A stretch of DNA of 64,000 bases, taken from NCBI GenBank assembly GCA_947034895.1, contig OX344762.1, positions 8,995,501-9,059,500 on the forward strand, given 5' to 3'. A program made the position numbers and the translations under genes. The notes beneath the pieces were generated by a model. That model ran no database searches. It saw only the letters and a program-made list of their open reading frames with translations, and was not told the DNA's origin. This DNA is from Rhytidiadelphus loreus. Taxonomy: Eukaryota > Streptophyta > Bryopsida > Hypnales > Hylocomiaceae. This document shows, one piece after another, positions 23,986 to 36,500 of this stretch (its first letter is position 1; every line of letters begins with the position of its first letter).

Positions 23986-24202
23986 TGTACCCAATATCAA
24001 CCCTAACTTCTCATGTTTATAGGACTTATGTTTTAGGCAAGAACCTTGATGAGACAGTTTTTCAAACAGGTCAACACTACGTGTGCTTACCTCAGCGAGT
24101 ATAGCGCTATCTGTTTGGTAGTGTACGATATAGACAGGTGAGTGAGGCAAACCATATGTTGGACCATAGTGTCAGATTTACCATAGAGTACTTTTAGTGT
24201 TA
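23873..24202. repeat. Direct repeat of about 30 bp (GATTTACCATAGAGTACTTT...)
   Basis: The same stretch occurs at about 23873-23902 and 24174-24203, the first inside the TIR element and the second outside it. The outer copy may be a fragment of a second element copy. Confidence 0.8.
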
Positions 24203-24785
24203 GTGACATTATTTTATTCCGACTCACAGTCTTTCTGAGACAACAGACAAGAAGCGGTCTGTATTGAAACATCAGAGGCAGAATTGTGAGAAAGGTCTAC
24301 TGAAAAGGATCAATCGATTAAGAATGTACCAGTCAGTTAATATCACAAATAAGATTCAAGGTCCGAATTCACTAACTATTTTCTACATGACCATTATGTA
24401 CTGATCTATCTGTTAAGCCAACAACGCTTGAAAAAATCCAAGTTCTATAATGTTCTAGTGTACAACACAGAAACCACACGAATTGTGTAGCTAACTATCA
24501 ATGAAAATCATGATTCTCCGGCATTGGAAGCCGGATTCATGATCGTAAGTTACAAATGGAACAGAAGTCGTGTATATTCGAGGTCTACAACTCAATCCAC
24601 TTCAAAAGTATCAAGACCAATGGGTGTTACAGAGGAACAACATCATCTTGCTTGTGTAATGAACAGATGTGAACATGCACAATTGAGGATGAGGAGTTGC
24701 GTACTGTACATTCAGGGACAAAGGAATCGAGTTGATGCCTGACCAATGGTCCCTGAAAATGTTGGTCCAGGTGATATACATTTCA

Positions 24786-27700
24786 TCAGCAGATAGGACG
24801 CCTCCTGTTTTCAATGTCTGCTTCAAATTCTTTGATCCCCAAGCAAATAGCAGAGACAACCTCGTCCTGGATAGACAGAGCACCGATGTAGTCTTGGAGT
24901 TCGTTGGCTAACCAAAGTTTCTCAGCCTGAATTGACCGGGTAGCGGCTTCGTTAGCAGTCATTTGCTCCATCCAAATGTCAGAGATTCTGTCCTTCTCTG
25001 TCTGCAGAATATCTAGCTGTTGGTTCAGAATGGAGCTTTTGAGTGCCGAAGAACTTTGAATAGTCTCGGACGAGACATCTTCTGATCCAGATTTCTCACA
25101 AGAGCGGATTTCACTGACTTGTAGCGATTCCTGGTTTGGAACTCCTTCAGCTCGTGATTCAAGGAGTGTGTCTTTAGCATAACCGCATTCATGAATTGAA
25201 GCTTGCATGAGCCCATTCGGTGAGTTCAACCTCTCCCTCAGCAATATGATCTCCTGCTCCAGCTCTGTTTGAAGACGACGCTCTTTTTGAAGAGACGTGT
25301 TGGCACTCAGAAGTTGCTCTCGAAGAAGCTGAACCTCTTCTTGTACGCGTGCATTTTCCTGGTTGCTGTTTTTGTGCTCAGTCTCCATCTCACTAACCAG
25401 CTCCTCCAACTTCTTGACATAATAATCGTCGGTGAATATAGGGGATGCGGGTCGAAGACCTGGAAAACGCGTTTGACCTTCCGTCTGAGCCAGAGCTTCC
25501 TGCAGCATACATAGGCAATATTAATAGGCGTACATAAGTCGGAGAATGTCCAGAAATACGGTCTCATTCATTTAGTTCATCTCCAGAAAGCCATGCAGGT
25601 TTTATCTCAACCTTGACTTTCTCTAGGGAAAGTAAGTCCACTTGCTCCTTGTATTTGCAAGCTTCCTCAAGAGACGTCTCAAGCTGCTGTTGATGCTGTA
25701 CAAGACAAAAGGCACAAGGGTGAGCAATAGAATAAGATCCGTCGAGGTGAACTACCTCAGTAAAAAATATTCGACTGGGGAGATTGTTTTCCTGCGTGAG
25801 AATTTTGTGTGCGTTGGTACAGGTGGCTTCGTCGTTGAAAGTAGGAGGGTGGCTCAACGCAACCACAGAAAAGGGGGCAAGTTCATACTCTCGAATCTTT
25901 GCTCACACAACCTGAACTGTAATCTCCTTCGCTAGGCAGTAAGGTCTCTAATAGTGAAGAAGTTTGAAGAGGTTCACCAGTATTAGACATCTGTCTGAAG
26001 CCGAAGAACTAACGACCAGGTTTTCAAAAAGGCCTACATCCTCTAACAAAATTTATATCGTTTAAGAGGGATGATAAAGTTACAACCTCAAGGTCCTTGT
26101 TCTTGAAGGCCGTCTGCAACTCCTCAAACTGTGCTCGGAGCTCCCTCAGCTGACGTTCGAGCTGTCAACTCACAATGACGTAGGCTCTGTTAGAGTGATA
26201 AAACTACACCACTACAGTACAATAGAGAAAGTTGGGTTAGACTTGATGAAAAGCCTAACAAGTTGTACCAATGAAGAAAATGATTGAAATTCAGAATTCA
26301 GATCCAAAACAAGTCAGAGACACAGGTCTAACTCTTGCATAGTTGTATTTGAGACCAAAACAAGAGGACGAGTGGTGCTCAGTAAGGCATCACCCCAAGA
26401 AATGGACACGACTTGACACATTCTCTCCTGAGAGCATACACTGGGTCTCCTGGGCAGCATTCCAGCCATCAATAGATATGCTCGTCTGGCCACAGTCGTT
26501 GATATAAAGCAACGATACAGTAGCACAGATGTAGAAGTAATACTAACCAAAATACTCCTTGAATCCTCACTAGCGACTGAGGAGGACATTGCCTTCACAT
26601 CGGAACGGTCATTAAAGAGATCAACGTTGAGGTGTCCGCTATTTAAAGTCGCCCAAGTGTCTTCATCTGCAATGTTTTTGAAGTCCGCAGGTGTAGGTGA
26701 CCTGTCAAGACCGTCTGAAATCCCCCAAGAATCTTCTTCCTCTTCAATCAAGGTTCCAAACGCAGGTGGAAGACCAAGATTGTTGCTCCTCCTAAGAGAC
26801 ACGGACACGGAACTTCCAAGAAAGCTTGGAGGCGGTTCTAACTCTGGTGAAGGCCTCTTCGTTCTCTGTTACCAAATGGATACCAACGTGTCATAGCTAT
26901 ATTCAACCTCATAACAGGACATGAAGCTTTACCATGCGTTGCACAAAATGGTTAATGCAGTTGTTTCCAAAAGTTTACCTGAATTTCTGCGTCGGACAAA
27001 ACTGGGCGTGGACACCATGTTTCCCGTCTAATTCCCTGCCATTGATATAAAAAACAGAGTATGAGGACAGCTAATACAAGTGACCTGATATAGCCACTTT
27101 AGAACCGCAATCCTGTTTCAGAAACTGCATCCAAAAACCAAAACTAAACTAAATCAAAAGATTTCCCATTTTGAATAAAGCCTTCAGGTGAGCAGAGTAC
27201 GAGAAGTTAAGTATAAACCTATGACATTTGTTAAGTTTAGATTTACCAAGGATAGATTACACGGGCAATGCATCTGATTGTGTGCCTAAGAATGAGCATC
27301 TCCAAAAAGGTGTCGATGTACCTTATGATGGGGCTGGTTGAAGTCGTCCCCAGCTGAGCTGATGACCATGGTGCTGAGATTATTAATCTTTCTCTCTTGC
27401 TCTTTTAATTTGTTGTTCAGAGCTTTCTTCTCTTCTAGCAGCTCGGACTCCAATTTTTCTCTCTCTAATTCAGTCTAAGATAGACCAAGTACACTTGAAT
27501 CGTCAATAAGAAGGTAGCGATAGCCAAATTGGTGGGTACAAACAGAGTGTTCTAAGCCAAGGAACTAAACGTAGAAGTATCATATATATTCCAGGAAATA
27601 TGACAGAACATGATATGGCTACTTTAGGAAAACGGCCAAGAGCACTAACCTTCAGCAAGTCATTCCGCAGACGCTTGATCTCTTTTTCCAAGTCATCCGA

Positions 27701-30700
27701 AGGTTTCGACCCTTGGCCCTAAAATAAAATTGATCCCCGAGCGTGCATTTAGTACACTGAACCTTGTCGATAGATTAGCTTTCCAGGTCTAAAGCAAGCT
27801 CACCTCCAGTTTTATAATATTGATTTCATCGCAGTGAAAATCATGAGTCGAGCTTCGATATCAATCTATCTCAAATGTATTGCTTAAAGATTTGGAACAA
27901 GAAATGGAATGTACAAGAGCATGTCTAGTTTAAAAACAAGCTTCAAAGTCAGCATACTGTTGGTGTCTAGACCTGCAACTTCTGGAGAAGATCCTCAATC
28001 TCCTTCTTTTGCCGCTTCAAAAGAGCTGCATCTGTTAGAGTCTGCAACACAGTACTTGTAGAAGGTTAGGCTTGTGTACTTTTCAGATGAAGACTCACGG
28101 TCCCGACTTTCTTGTGTAAGTTAGATTCTCGTCACTATTGATATGCATATCTGCTTCAAATTGAACTCGCCTATCATTAAACTGACGCTGTACCTCACCG
28201 TTTTAGAAAACCAACTCGTATTACCTCATTCACTTGAGCACAATTGGTTACACGCTTAGCCCTGCTCGCAAACTGCAAGGTCCCTCGACTTTCGTCTATT
28301 TGCTCCTGCAATCATATTGAATTCAATATTGCATTCAGTCGACATGAAAAACGAAATAAAATGAAATTCATTATCACCTGTATTTCCAACAATCGAATTA
28401 AACAAATCGGAAAATAGTACAAAAGGAGAAGTGAAAGTGAACTCTACAAGTAGTGACACAACATACATAAGCGCTATGATTGGAATACCATCACTGCCGC
28501 TGTGTACAGACACGGTAACATGATAGGGGCGAGATACTGTATCAACCTTCTCCCTAGAGATTTGTGTCTCGGCTCTGAAGCGAAAGAAAAATAATTTCTG
28601 AATTCAGAGAGACCGGCAGCATATAAATTCACCTCATCAGGAGTCATTGTACATATGATTGCAGTTCGAGCATTCCCGCCGAGTGCCGTTTGGAGGATAC
28701 GAGTAAGCTTGCTGTCTCGATATGGTATGTGAGCTCTGTAATGATAACCGAAACAGAAGTCATGACTAATATACTCAACAGAAATATATATGACAGGCAC
28801 TAATTATTACCTCGATAGATAACCCAACAATGGTTCTCATCAAGGCAGCGTACTAAGGTCTGATACAGGCAGGCTAACGAAATAATTTTCTGAACAGCAA
28901 CTCAATGTTTGACTAACCCTTGCTTCGTAGCACCCTCGCACAGCTTGTTGATAACGTTTCCAAGACACATTAAACTTTTATTGATGTGTCCTCCCTCCTT
29001 CAAGCGAACACCTCCTGCTCCTGTCTTTGCAATCCTTTCTGAGCCAGCAAGGTCCACCAAGTTCTACAAAAACATGCGTTCCGAGCATGAAAACAGGATG
29101 CACACAATAACCTTGGTAGTCAAGGTACAGACGTGTATCATCCACAACAATTTAGCACAGAGTCATAATAGGATATGATCTACATCAGAAGATCAAGTAT
29201 CAGAGTTTGAAATCACATACAAATTAATCTTTGAAGTACATCCTCCTTCTGTACTGAAATACAAGATCATGCATATTCAAGGAGATTATCTCACCAATTC
29301 GGACACACGAACAGCATCTACGTCAGATTCCTTTCCATCATGACTTTTGCTTCTGCTCTCAATCACCTGGATAAGTAAGACTCGGAAGTCAGTGGGTTAC
29401 GACGTGTTCAAGTACCAAACTATTTCGCTTAAGCTTGATCCAGGGATGCTGTGAAATTTGAAACCTAATGCTAGACTACAACATCATATAATAGAGCATG
29501 CTCAACCAATTCCTACGGAGTGAAGGTAATCGAACATTTAAAAACACAACATCATGCCCAACTCAACTCACCATACGGAATATGCTGTGAGAACGACTAC
29601 TGTACAGATTCATGTTGGTTTCTCCAAAATGCCGTTGAGCTGCACATCGAAAATTTAAAAGTCAATCATCTGAAGACAGGAAGACAATTTGAAGAAAATA
29701 ATGTTTGATCTTTCAAAATGAAAAGCTCTCCAGTCAAATCTACAAGGATTGGACGAGTCTCATGAACATGTTGATAAACGCTTTGATAACTAGTCAAAAC
29801 AGGTCACTGGCTAAATCATGATCAGCTCGAGTAAAGGGTAAAGCCCAACCAGCCCTTGCAAAAAGAGGTCTAAGATATATAAAAATGAGACAATAAACAA
29901 GAATAAGACTCCTCGTGAGCGTTAGTGAAGCTACCACAGTAAAAGAAAAGCATGAACGAAGACAATGTGAGGCATATCTTACCTTCTCCAGCCTCCAGAA
30001 GTCCAAGCACCTGGTCGACACTGTCAACAATTTCCTCTCTTAAGCCTGCTACGAAAACACCCTTCTGCAAACACAATCGGTTGCGTCAAAGGTAATCCTG
30101 AATTAGGAACTCATTAAATTCATACTCATGCTGTATCAACTGCAGTAGGAGAACTTACCTCTAGATTCTCGTGAATTTGCAACTTCCGACTGTCAGGAGC
30201 AAAAAGATCTTTGATTTCCTCATTGTAAATTTCCATATAAGAAACTCGGATGAGGTACTCTCTGTCTGACACCTGAGAAAGCAAACGAAGCACGTCAGTG
30301 TGCAGTGTATTAGAAAGGAGACAACAAACGCGGACAAGAACTGAATTTCAATGAGCATTGTTAATATGGAGCTTGGTGCAAATGCCTCTTACCTGTTGGA
30401 CATGGCGAAAGATTTCAGTGACGGCTAGGCGAGTAATTCCAGGCTCCGAATCTGAGCCTCGCATGGTATATGTTTTCCCACTACTTGTTTGCCCATAAGC
30501 AAAAACTGTCCCTGTTATGATGCAAATTGCAATGGAATTAGGAAGGGTCTTCAAGTAGCTAATCCCTGAACGACAAGGTTGTTGGTGAGCCCTAGACACG
30601 CCGGCCTCTGCTGCACCACATAGTACTTTTGCTATACGGTAGAAACAAACAATATCCTTCTAGTTACAAACTCATACAGTAGACCACATTATCCGCAGTT

Positions 30701-31173
30701 TATTAACTCGGGTTAAAGACACACCATTGAACCCGGCAACAGCAGATAGAACAACATCCTTCGCATGCTCTTCGTAGATGTTGATATTCTTGGCATCAGC
30801 TCCAAAAATTGTATCTGTTCTCATAACAACATGCAGATAAGAACATTTCAATGCTCATCTGAATCCGGCATCAGACCAAAAAGGCCAGGCCCCACACGAA
30901 AATGAAACGAAGTTAAACGGGTGCAATATTGAATAATGTGAAGGCGTTGGTCAAGGACTGTCTCTAGCAACAGGCAGATGATTGTTTCTGATGAATCAAT
31001 AACAAGATTGAAATGTGAAAAAGCGCACCAAATGCAAATGTATGACCGGAGACGATTGAGCCAGCTCCAGTTAGCAACGAGATTGAATTGTCCAACACCT
31101 TCCAATGATGACCTCGGACGGAGTTCAGTTTTGTTGGCGGCCTCACTCTAATGGCCACACAAATCTTCTCCAT
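24786..31173 (-). CDS. Kinesin-7 (CENP-E-like) motor protein, 18 exons
   Basis: Exons in coding order: 31173-31029, 30814-30725, 30511-30393, 30272-30159, 30064-29983, 29639-29572, 29366-29295, 29063-28918, 28735-28633, 28305-28225, 28041-27973, 27718-27650, 27474-27322, 27035-26979, 26865-26548, 26161-26087, 25695-25612, 25499-24786. All are GT-AG and in phase; about 852 residues. The motor is N-terminal: [13 protein letters not shown] start, P-loop GQTSSGKT (85-92), switch I with SSRSH (197-201), switch [10 protein letters not shown] (232-239), [11 protein letters not shown], and a neck ending [13 protein letters not shown] (about 340). Charged, coiled-coil-prone segments follow (about 341-437 and 562-780), split by a Ser/Pro/acidic linker. 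It would walk to microtubule plus ends, probably in mitosis or cytokinesis. Size and architecture are like Arabidopsis KIN7N (from memory). No break is seen. Confidence 0.93.
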
Positions 31174-32940
31174 GATTGCTCCTTTTCCACTTTACTGTGA
31201 TAGAGTTCTCGTCCTGTCAACCTGTTCGATTGGAACCACCTTCATTCTCAAATGCTTGCTTTACTGATTCTTTCACTCTGCAGCTGGAGGATCACAAAGC
31301 CGAGAACATGAACAAATGAAGATAAATAACACATCTGGCGCCTAAGGGCGAGCAACAGGAGTGACGATTGGACTACCTACATGTTTTTGGATACTCTACC
31401 ACAGTCCTTACTTCCTAAAATCAATGAATTTACATCTCCACTACAATGCGATTGTCAATCCATTGCCACGAAGTACGCTCAAAACAAAAACCTGGAATGA
31501 GAGATAATTAAGCTCTGTATATCAAATACGGAAAACCTAGTCAACACGGTGAACATAAAATTTCAAAGTGACGAGTTTGATCCTGGTGTCTGTTAGAGAC
31601 ATCTACAGCAAAAAACTAACGAGACCTGCATCTTCACATTGGAGTACATTTCAAATCTTAATATTAATGAGCAAAGCAATGTGACTTCCTAATGCCATTA
31701 CAAGGAGATAATCAAGCTCAACCCAAACGAACGACACGATCTTCAACCTAGAACGACACTAATTCCGTGAGGCATCATGCACAGGGAAGCCTGTCCCATT
31801 CACTGGGTAGTGAATGGTACAAAAACGGGGGTGAATGTGGCGTGAATATCTACCAAATAAAGCAAGTCTTTTTTAGGAAGGCTATTTGGTAGGTATTCAC
31901 CCCATATTCACCCCCGTTTTTGTACCATTCACTACCCAGTGAATGGGACAGGGTTCCCTGATATCAGGCAAGCTCCAACCATTGTGGACTAATGGTGAAT
32001 ACTAATCCCTACATCAATTTTGCCAAAGTCGATTGTTGCAACTCAACCTTTTGAGACGAGATGATGCATCAAGAACAAAATTCTGGGAGCTGTTCTGTGA
32101 GAACAACGCCGCCCAGCGAAAACTTCTACAAAGCCCTTCTACTACCCATATTTTGAGCTCGTCATATAGAAGAAAAAACATAACCCAATTTGTACGCAAG
32201 ATGTTGCTCTGTAAACTCATCACAAGCAATCGAAATCTTACCAACCCAAAATTCAATCTATTCTTCGCCAACCTCTGCATCCCCCACCCATCCTAACCTT
32301 CCGCAACCGGTCCCATCAATGCGCCTCGCCACAAAAGCAACGCAACTTCTCGTCAATCCTGTCTCCAATCAAAATGTGCTGGGAAAATAACAGAGCGGAA
32401 ACAGGAATGGCCCATTGGCACGCAAATATCGTAGGGAGATTGTTCCGTCCCGCTGCGTATGTCGCAATCCTGAAGGACAGAAATTTGAAAGTGGGACCAG
32501 AAATTTGAATTTGCCTCGGGCTGGGTTCAACGTCGTTCTCAACGAAGTCGTTGTCCGGGTCATCCTCTAGCAGTAACCGTAAATAGACGGTTGATGCCCG
32601 CATTCATAGTCCCTCGAGGTCCGTTTTTAGACTATGCGTAGAACCGCCGGGTATCAGGTGAGAGAGACAGCGAATATGTTATTCCCGCGCTTAGGGTGTT
32701 GGGGGGACAATTGTTGGGTGACCGAGGAACAGGATCCTATTACCGTGTATTGCTGGGCCGAGAGTTGACGTGGCAGCAGGTCTTTCTTTTTCTGAGTTGT
32801 ATGGGGAACTGAAATTGTCATTTATTTCCAGGAAGGATTCTACTTCAGAATTAAGGTTTTGTAGTTGCTTAACCCTGAACCCATAAAGGAAGCCGAGGAC
32901 GTTTTTCAGCCTATGAATGAGAAAGAATCTCTCCATCTGT
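31174..32940. promoter_or_regulatory. Upstream region of the kinesin-7 gene
   Basis: This 1.8 kb stretch contains the kinesin promoter and 5' UTR, whose start is not visible. It carries MITE copy 2 at 31780-31962. A GC-richer part at 32.3-32.7 kb has a 95-codon minus-strand frame with no family motif, which may be leader sequence. Confidence 0.4.
31780..31962. mobile_element. Hairpin MITE copy 2, upstream of the kinesin gene
   Basis: Nearly identical to 14137-14319, but the asymmetric centre is the exact reverse complement of that copy, so it is inserted in the opposite direction. Arms are about 80 bp. The last bases on the right differ (CCCTGAT in place of CCCTGTG) and no target duplication is readable. 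Confidence 0.88.
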
Positions 32941-33269
32941 GACAAAAGTGCAACTATTCATCCTGCAAATTTTATGTGAAAAGGGAACGTCTTCTGTAGT
33001 AGTTTGACTTCCAATTAGTGCTTTTGCATATTTTTTAAGCCAACAATTCGCATGATTCCAAAACAACTGATTTCTACAGTGACTAGTTCGTCATTTAAGG
33101 GTTAAAGGACAAATGGGTGACTTTGGAAATCATCCCTTTTCATTATCGTGTGAATCATTGGCTTAAGAAATAGCAAAAGCACTCATTGGAACTAAGTCAA
33201 ACTACTCTAGAAGATCTCTCCTTTTTACAAACAAAATTCCAAGGATGAATAGTTGCACTTTTGTCCTAC
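32937..33269. mobile_element. Foldback element with long inverted arms
   Basis: The left arm begins GACAAAAGTGCAACTATTCA at 32941; the right arm ends with its complement at 33265. Each arm is about 130 bp with scattered differences, and the spacer is short. Related single arms lie at 33401-33545 and 45302-45472. No coding capacity. Confidence 0.8.
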
Positions 33270-33400
33270 TAGAAGGATCCATCGAACGGCAAACATCTGC
33301 GTCGACATTGAAAGGTTAAAGTAACATCACCTTAACTCTAGAAAGATGCCACAATCACTAAGTGTCGAATGGATCAGAGAGAATCCCTCTATGTAGGATA

Positions 33401-33545
33401 GTAGGACAGAAATGCAAATGTTCATCTTTAGAATATTATGTGGAAAAAAGAAGTCTTGCACAATAGTTTGACCTTCAATGAGTGTTCTTGGGTTGTTTTA
33501 AACAAATGATTCACATGATACTCAAAAGGTTGTTTCCATGATGAC
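33401..33545. repeat. Diverged arm of the same foldback family
   Basis: It starts GTAGGACAGAAATGCAAATG and follows the left arm of the element at 32937 in the same order (TTATGTGGAAAA, GTCTT, TAGTTTGACCTTCAATGAGTG, TGATTCACATGAT). It is more diverged than the two arms of the neighbouring element are from each other. Confidence 0.7.
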
Positions 33546-36500
33546 CAAACTGTCTTTGGGGGAGTAAACTAAGAAAGACCTAAAACTAATCCCTATTTTT
33601 TGCCTAATAGCAAATCAAATTTGCAAGTGAAATCGCCAAGTCTCCTATATAGAACTTGAGTAGATGATTAAAGTGGTTGTTTGATGGGTGCCTCTATTCA
33701 TGCATCACTCTTTGTTGCTTTAAGATTCCAAAATGTGTTGTTTCATGACCCATTGTAAGAACCTATTATATATTGTTTTTGAACTTTTATAACATATTTT
33801 CTAAGTATCAAAAATTGAGATTCTTCTTGCAACATCTTTCACTAAAATTTGCTAATTTACTTGAACAAAAATTCACTGTAAGGTCACACAAAAGACACTA
33901 AAATGCTTATATTGTTGATTTAAGGTGCCATGACCATACAAAATTTATCTCCTAACTTAACATTCCACATTTCTTTGATATTATATATACCATGTAAATT
34001 GTTTATTATGAGCTAAATTTCTATCTTACATTGAGTTGTATAAAATGTTAAATGATTCCATCAAGAAAAAAATATTATTATTTTTTAATAATAAACTTGT
34101 AAAACTATAATAATACTTGGTGTTTTGCGTCTATTTGTTCATAAACCAAGGGCAAGCAAAAACAATTTCAATGAGCAACACACTATTCAAAAGAATTCAA
34201 TTTTCCTACATACAAAAACTTAATTTTGAAAGAAACGTTGTTTTCACCCAAAATAGTGCCCAATAATCTCAATAATGCTTAATCCGGATGGAACACAACA
34301 TGCCTTTCCATGCACCCACCCAATCCCCACCCATGCTTATATAACAAATTGTTTACAATTTTTGATAAATTACATTTTATAACTCATATATTTATTTATT
34401 TTAAATTTGGCATACATTAAAAAATATTCAACAAACATTTTTAAAATTTTGAACTACCTCAATGTTGGGTGTTATTCTAGGCCATGGAGAGTTGACCTCC
34501 CATTGCTGAAGAAACATAAAATTATGTCCCTATATTGTAGTTTTTTATTTTATTTGGCACACACTGAAATTTCATTCAATGGCAAAAACATGATACAATA
34601 GAACCCCACAACCCCCACTTTGAGGGTAGTTGTTTAGAGGTCCTAATAAAAACCGAATTCGAGGTCCTAATATGAATTCGAATTTCTCAAATTTAATTAT
34701 CAGTGGTAAGTTCATTTTTTCATAAAAAGAAAAAAAAAAGGGGGGGGGGAACTCTGCTTCTCCGTGCTTGCACATATAGACCTGGCTGAATTGACCCTAT
34801 GACCGTCAACTGCTCAATTGGTTCTGTAATCTGCTTCCAAAATGGGACTATTTGCACGAAGTCCTTTTCACACTGTCTATCCACTTTGCATTTTTTTGTC
34901 GTGAAATAGAAAACTAAATTTGATACATTTTATAATTTACTTTCACAATGCTAGAAACAAGATGATTTAAAAGCTACAATCAAATTTCATTGAGGTGTGT
35001 CCAATACTTCCATGAATGGACCTCTAGGGACTTCTAAAGGTCTTTGGAGACTTGTATAATTATATGATACTTTATTTGACTTCTAATATACTAATAATGT
35101 ACTCCCTCCATCCTAAAATGATCTTCTTGTTGAATAAAATGTTTTGGATTCAGGCTAAAAATAACATTTAAAACCCTATTTCATATTATAGGTAGAGTTC
35201 AGTGCTCTCTTCTTGTCTTAAGACGTTGAGTTTTGGAGCACTTTTCAAAGTATAGTTTTTGGAGTATTAAAAAGTGAAATTTTGGAGGCATTTTCAAATA
35301 GCACCATTGGGTACTTAATTATTGAGTGTGAGATTGTCATTTTATGGGCAATTAGTATGGGCACAAGACCATATGTGGACCTTTGATTTGCCTCTTAGAG
35401 CTTCATTTCCTTCAATCAAGCAATATTCAAAGAGATGCAAAAAATAAAAACAATTTTTGATTGACCCCTTTGAATAATCATTTTATTTGTTTTTGGATTG
35501 ATGGTTGCATGGATGGAGGGGGAACTACTACTCGGAGTTCTTTTGATGCTCCCTGATTGCAATCGAAAGCCAAATCTGATTGATTTGTATGCAACATCAT
35601 AAAGTGCAACAAGAGGATCATTTGAGACAGAAAATTAAGGCCAACATGAATATCATTTTAGGGCAGAGCAAGTACTAAAATATGGCAAGACATACATCAT
35701 TGAACTCATTATCCAACAATTAACATCTTTTGTTTGGGTGTCATTTTAACATTTAAACTTTATCATAGTCAAATTCAATACAACACACATAGGATACAAG
35801 ACCATTGTAAATTTTGAGACATGTAAGAGGTACAATAGTGATCCAAATTGGAAGTGCTATGTGTCATTGGATTCAACTCGACATGAATATGAACTTTTTG
35901 TCTTTTCTATATACCTCAATTCATGCTCCTTTCTATGTCAAATACCAAAAATAATTTTTAAGTTCAAATTAGGGCTTTTTAGACTTTTAATCCTATAAGG
36001 TTGTTATGACCAAAAAATGGTTGGTGGATGATTTTCAAGAATTTTGCAAGAAATTTAGAATGCACCTACAATATTGATTTAGAAATCAAATCATTTTTGG
36101 CAAAATATCTAGGTGATAGGTCTTATATATCCTTCTAGAATTAAAGGTTAAACATATGCTAACAAAATTAGTATATCTTGCCACTTCCTTTTTGTGGACA
36201 ATCTGCAACCTTCAAGTAAGAAATGTTTTATACTTAGGACTAAGCCAAGGAAATTAAAAAATCAATATTATTAGTCAGCTTGGAACCAATGATTGGAAAG
36301 AAATGATAATGTGTATTATAAACGAATAAAATTAGACAAAAGCTAATAAAAATTTGATAACCAAAAGAACTTGATTAAAATTTCAAGATCTTTTTGCATA
36401 GAGTCATGTGAATTTGGATGAGTTTGATGGTAAGTTTGGATTACAAATTCATCAAGTTTTTGAAGCCAAATCACTAAAAAAATGTATAGAAAATGCATTC

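Larger units (their letters stand above)
18159..24785. other. AT-rich repeat-filled intergenic region, no gene recognised
   Basis: The left end holds the 3' UTR of the AAE13-type gene and the right end that of the kinesin gene. Between them are short frames without motifs, GC-rich islands near 20.69-20.77 kb and 22.57-22.62 kb, and a TIR element at 23.7-24.0 kb. I find no transposase or reverse transcriptase. Confidence 0.55.

Noticed and set aside
32316..32603. A 95-codon minus-strand frame upstream of the kinesin
   Set aside because: No family motif. It overlaps other frames and is better explained as leader or chance sequence.
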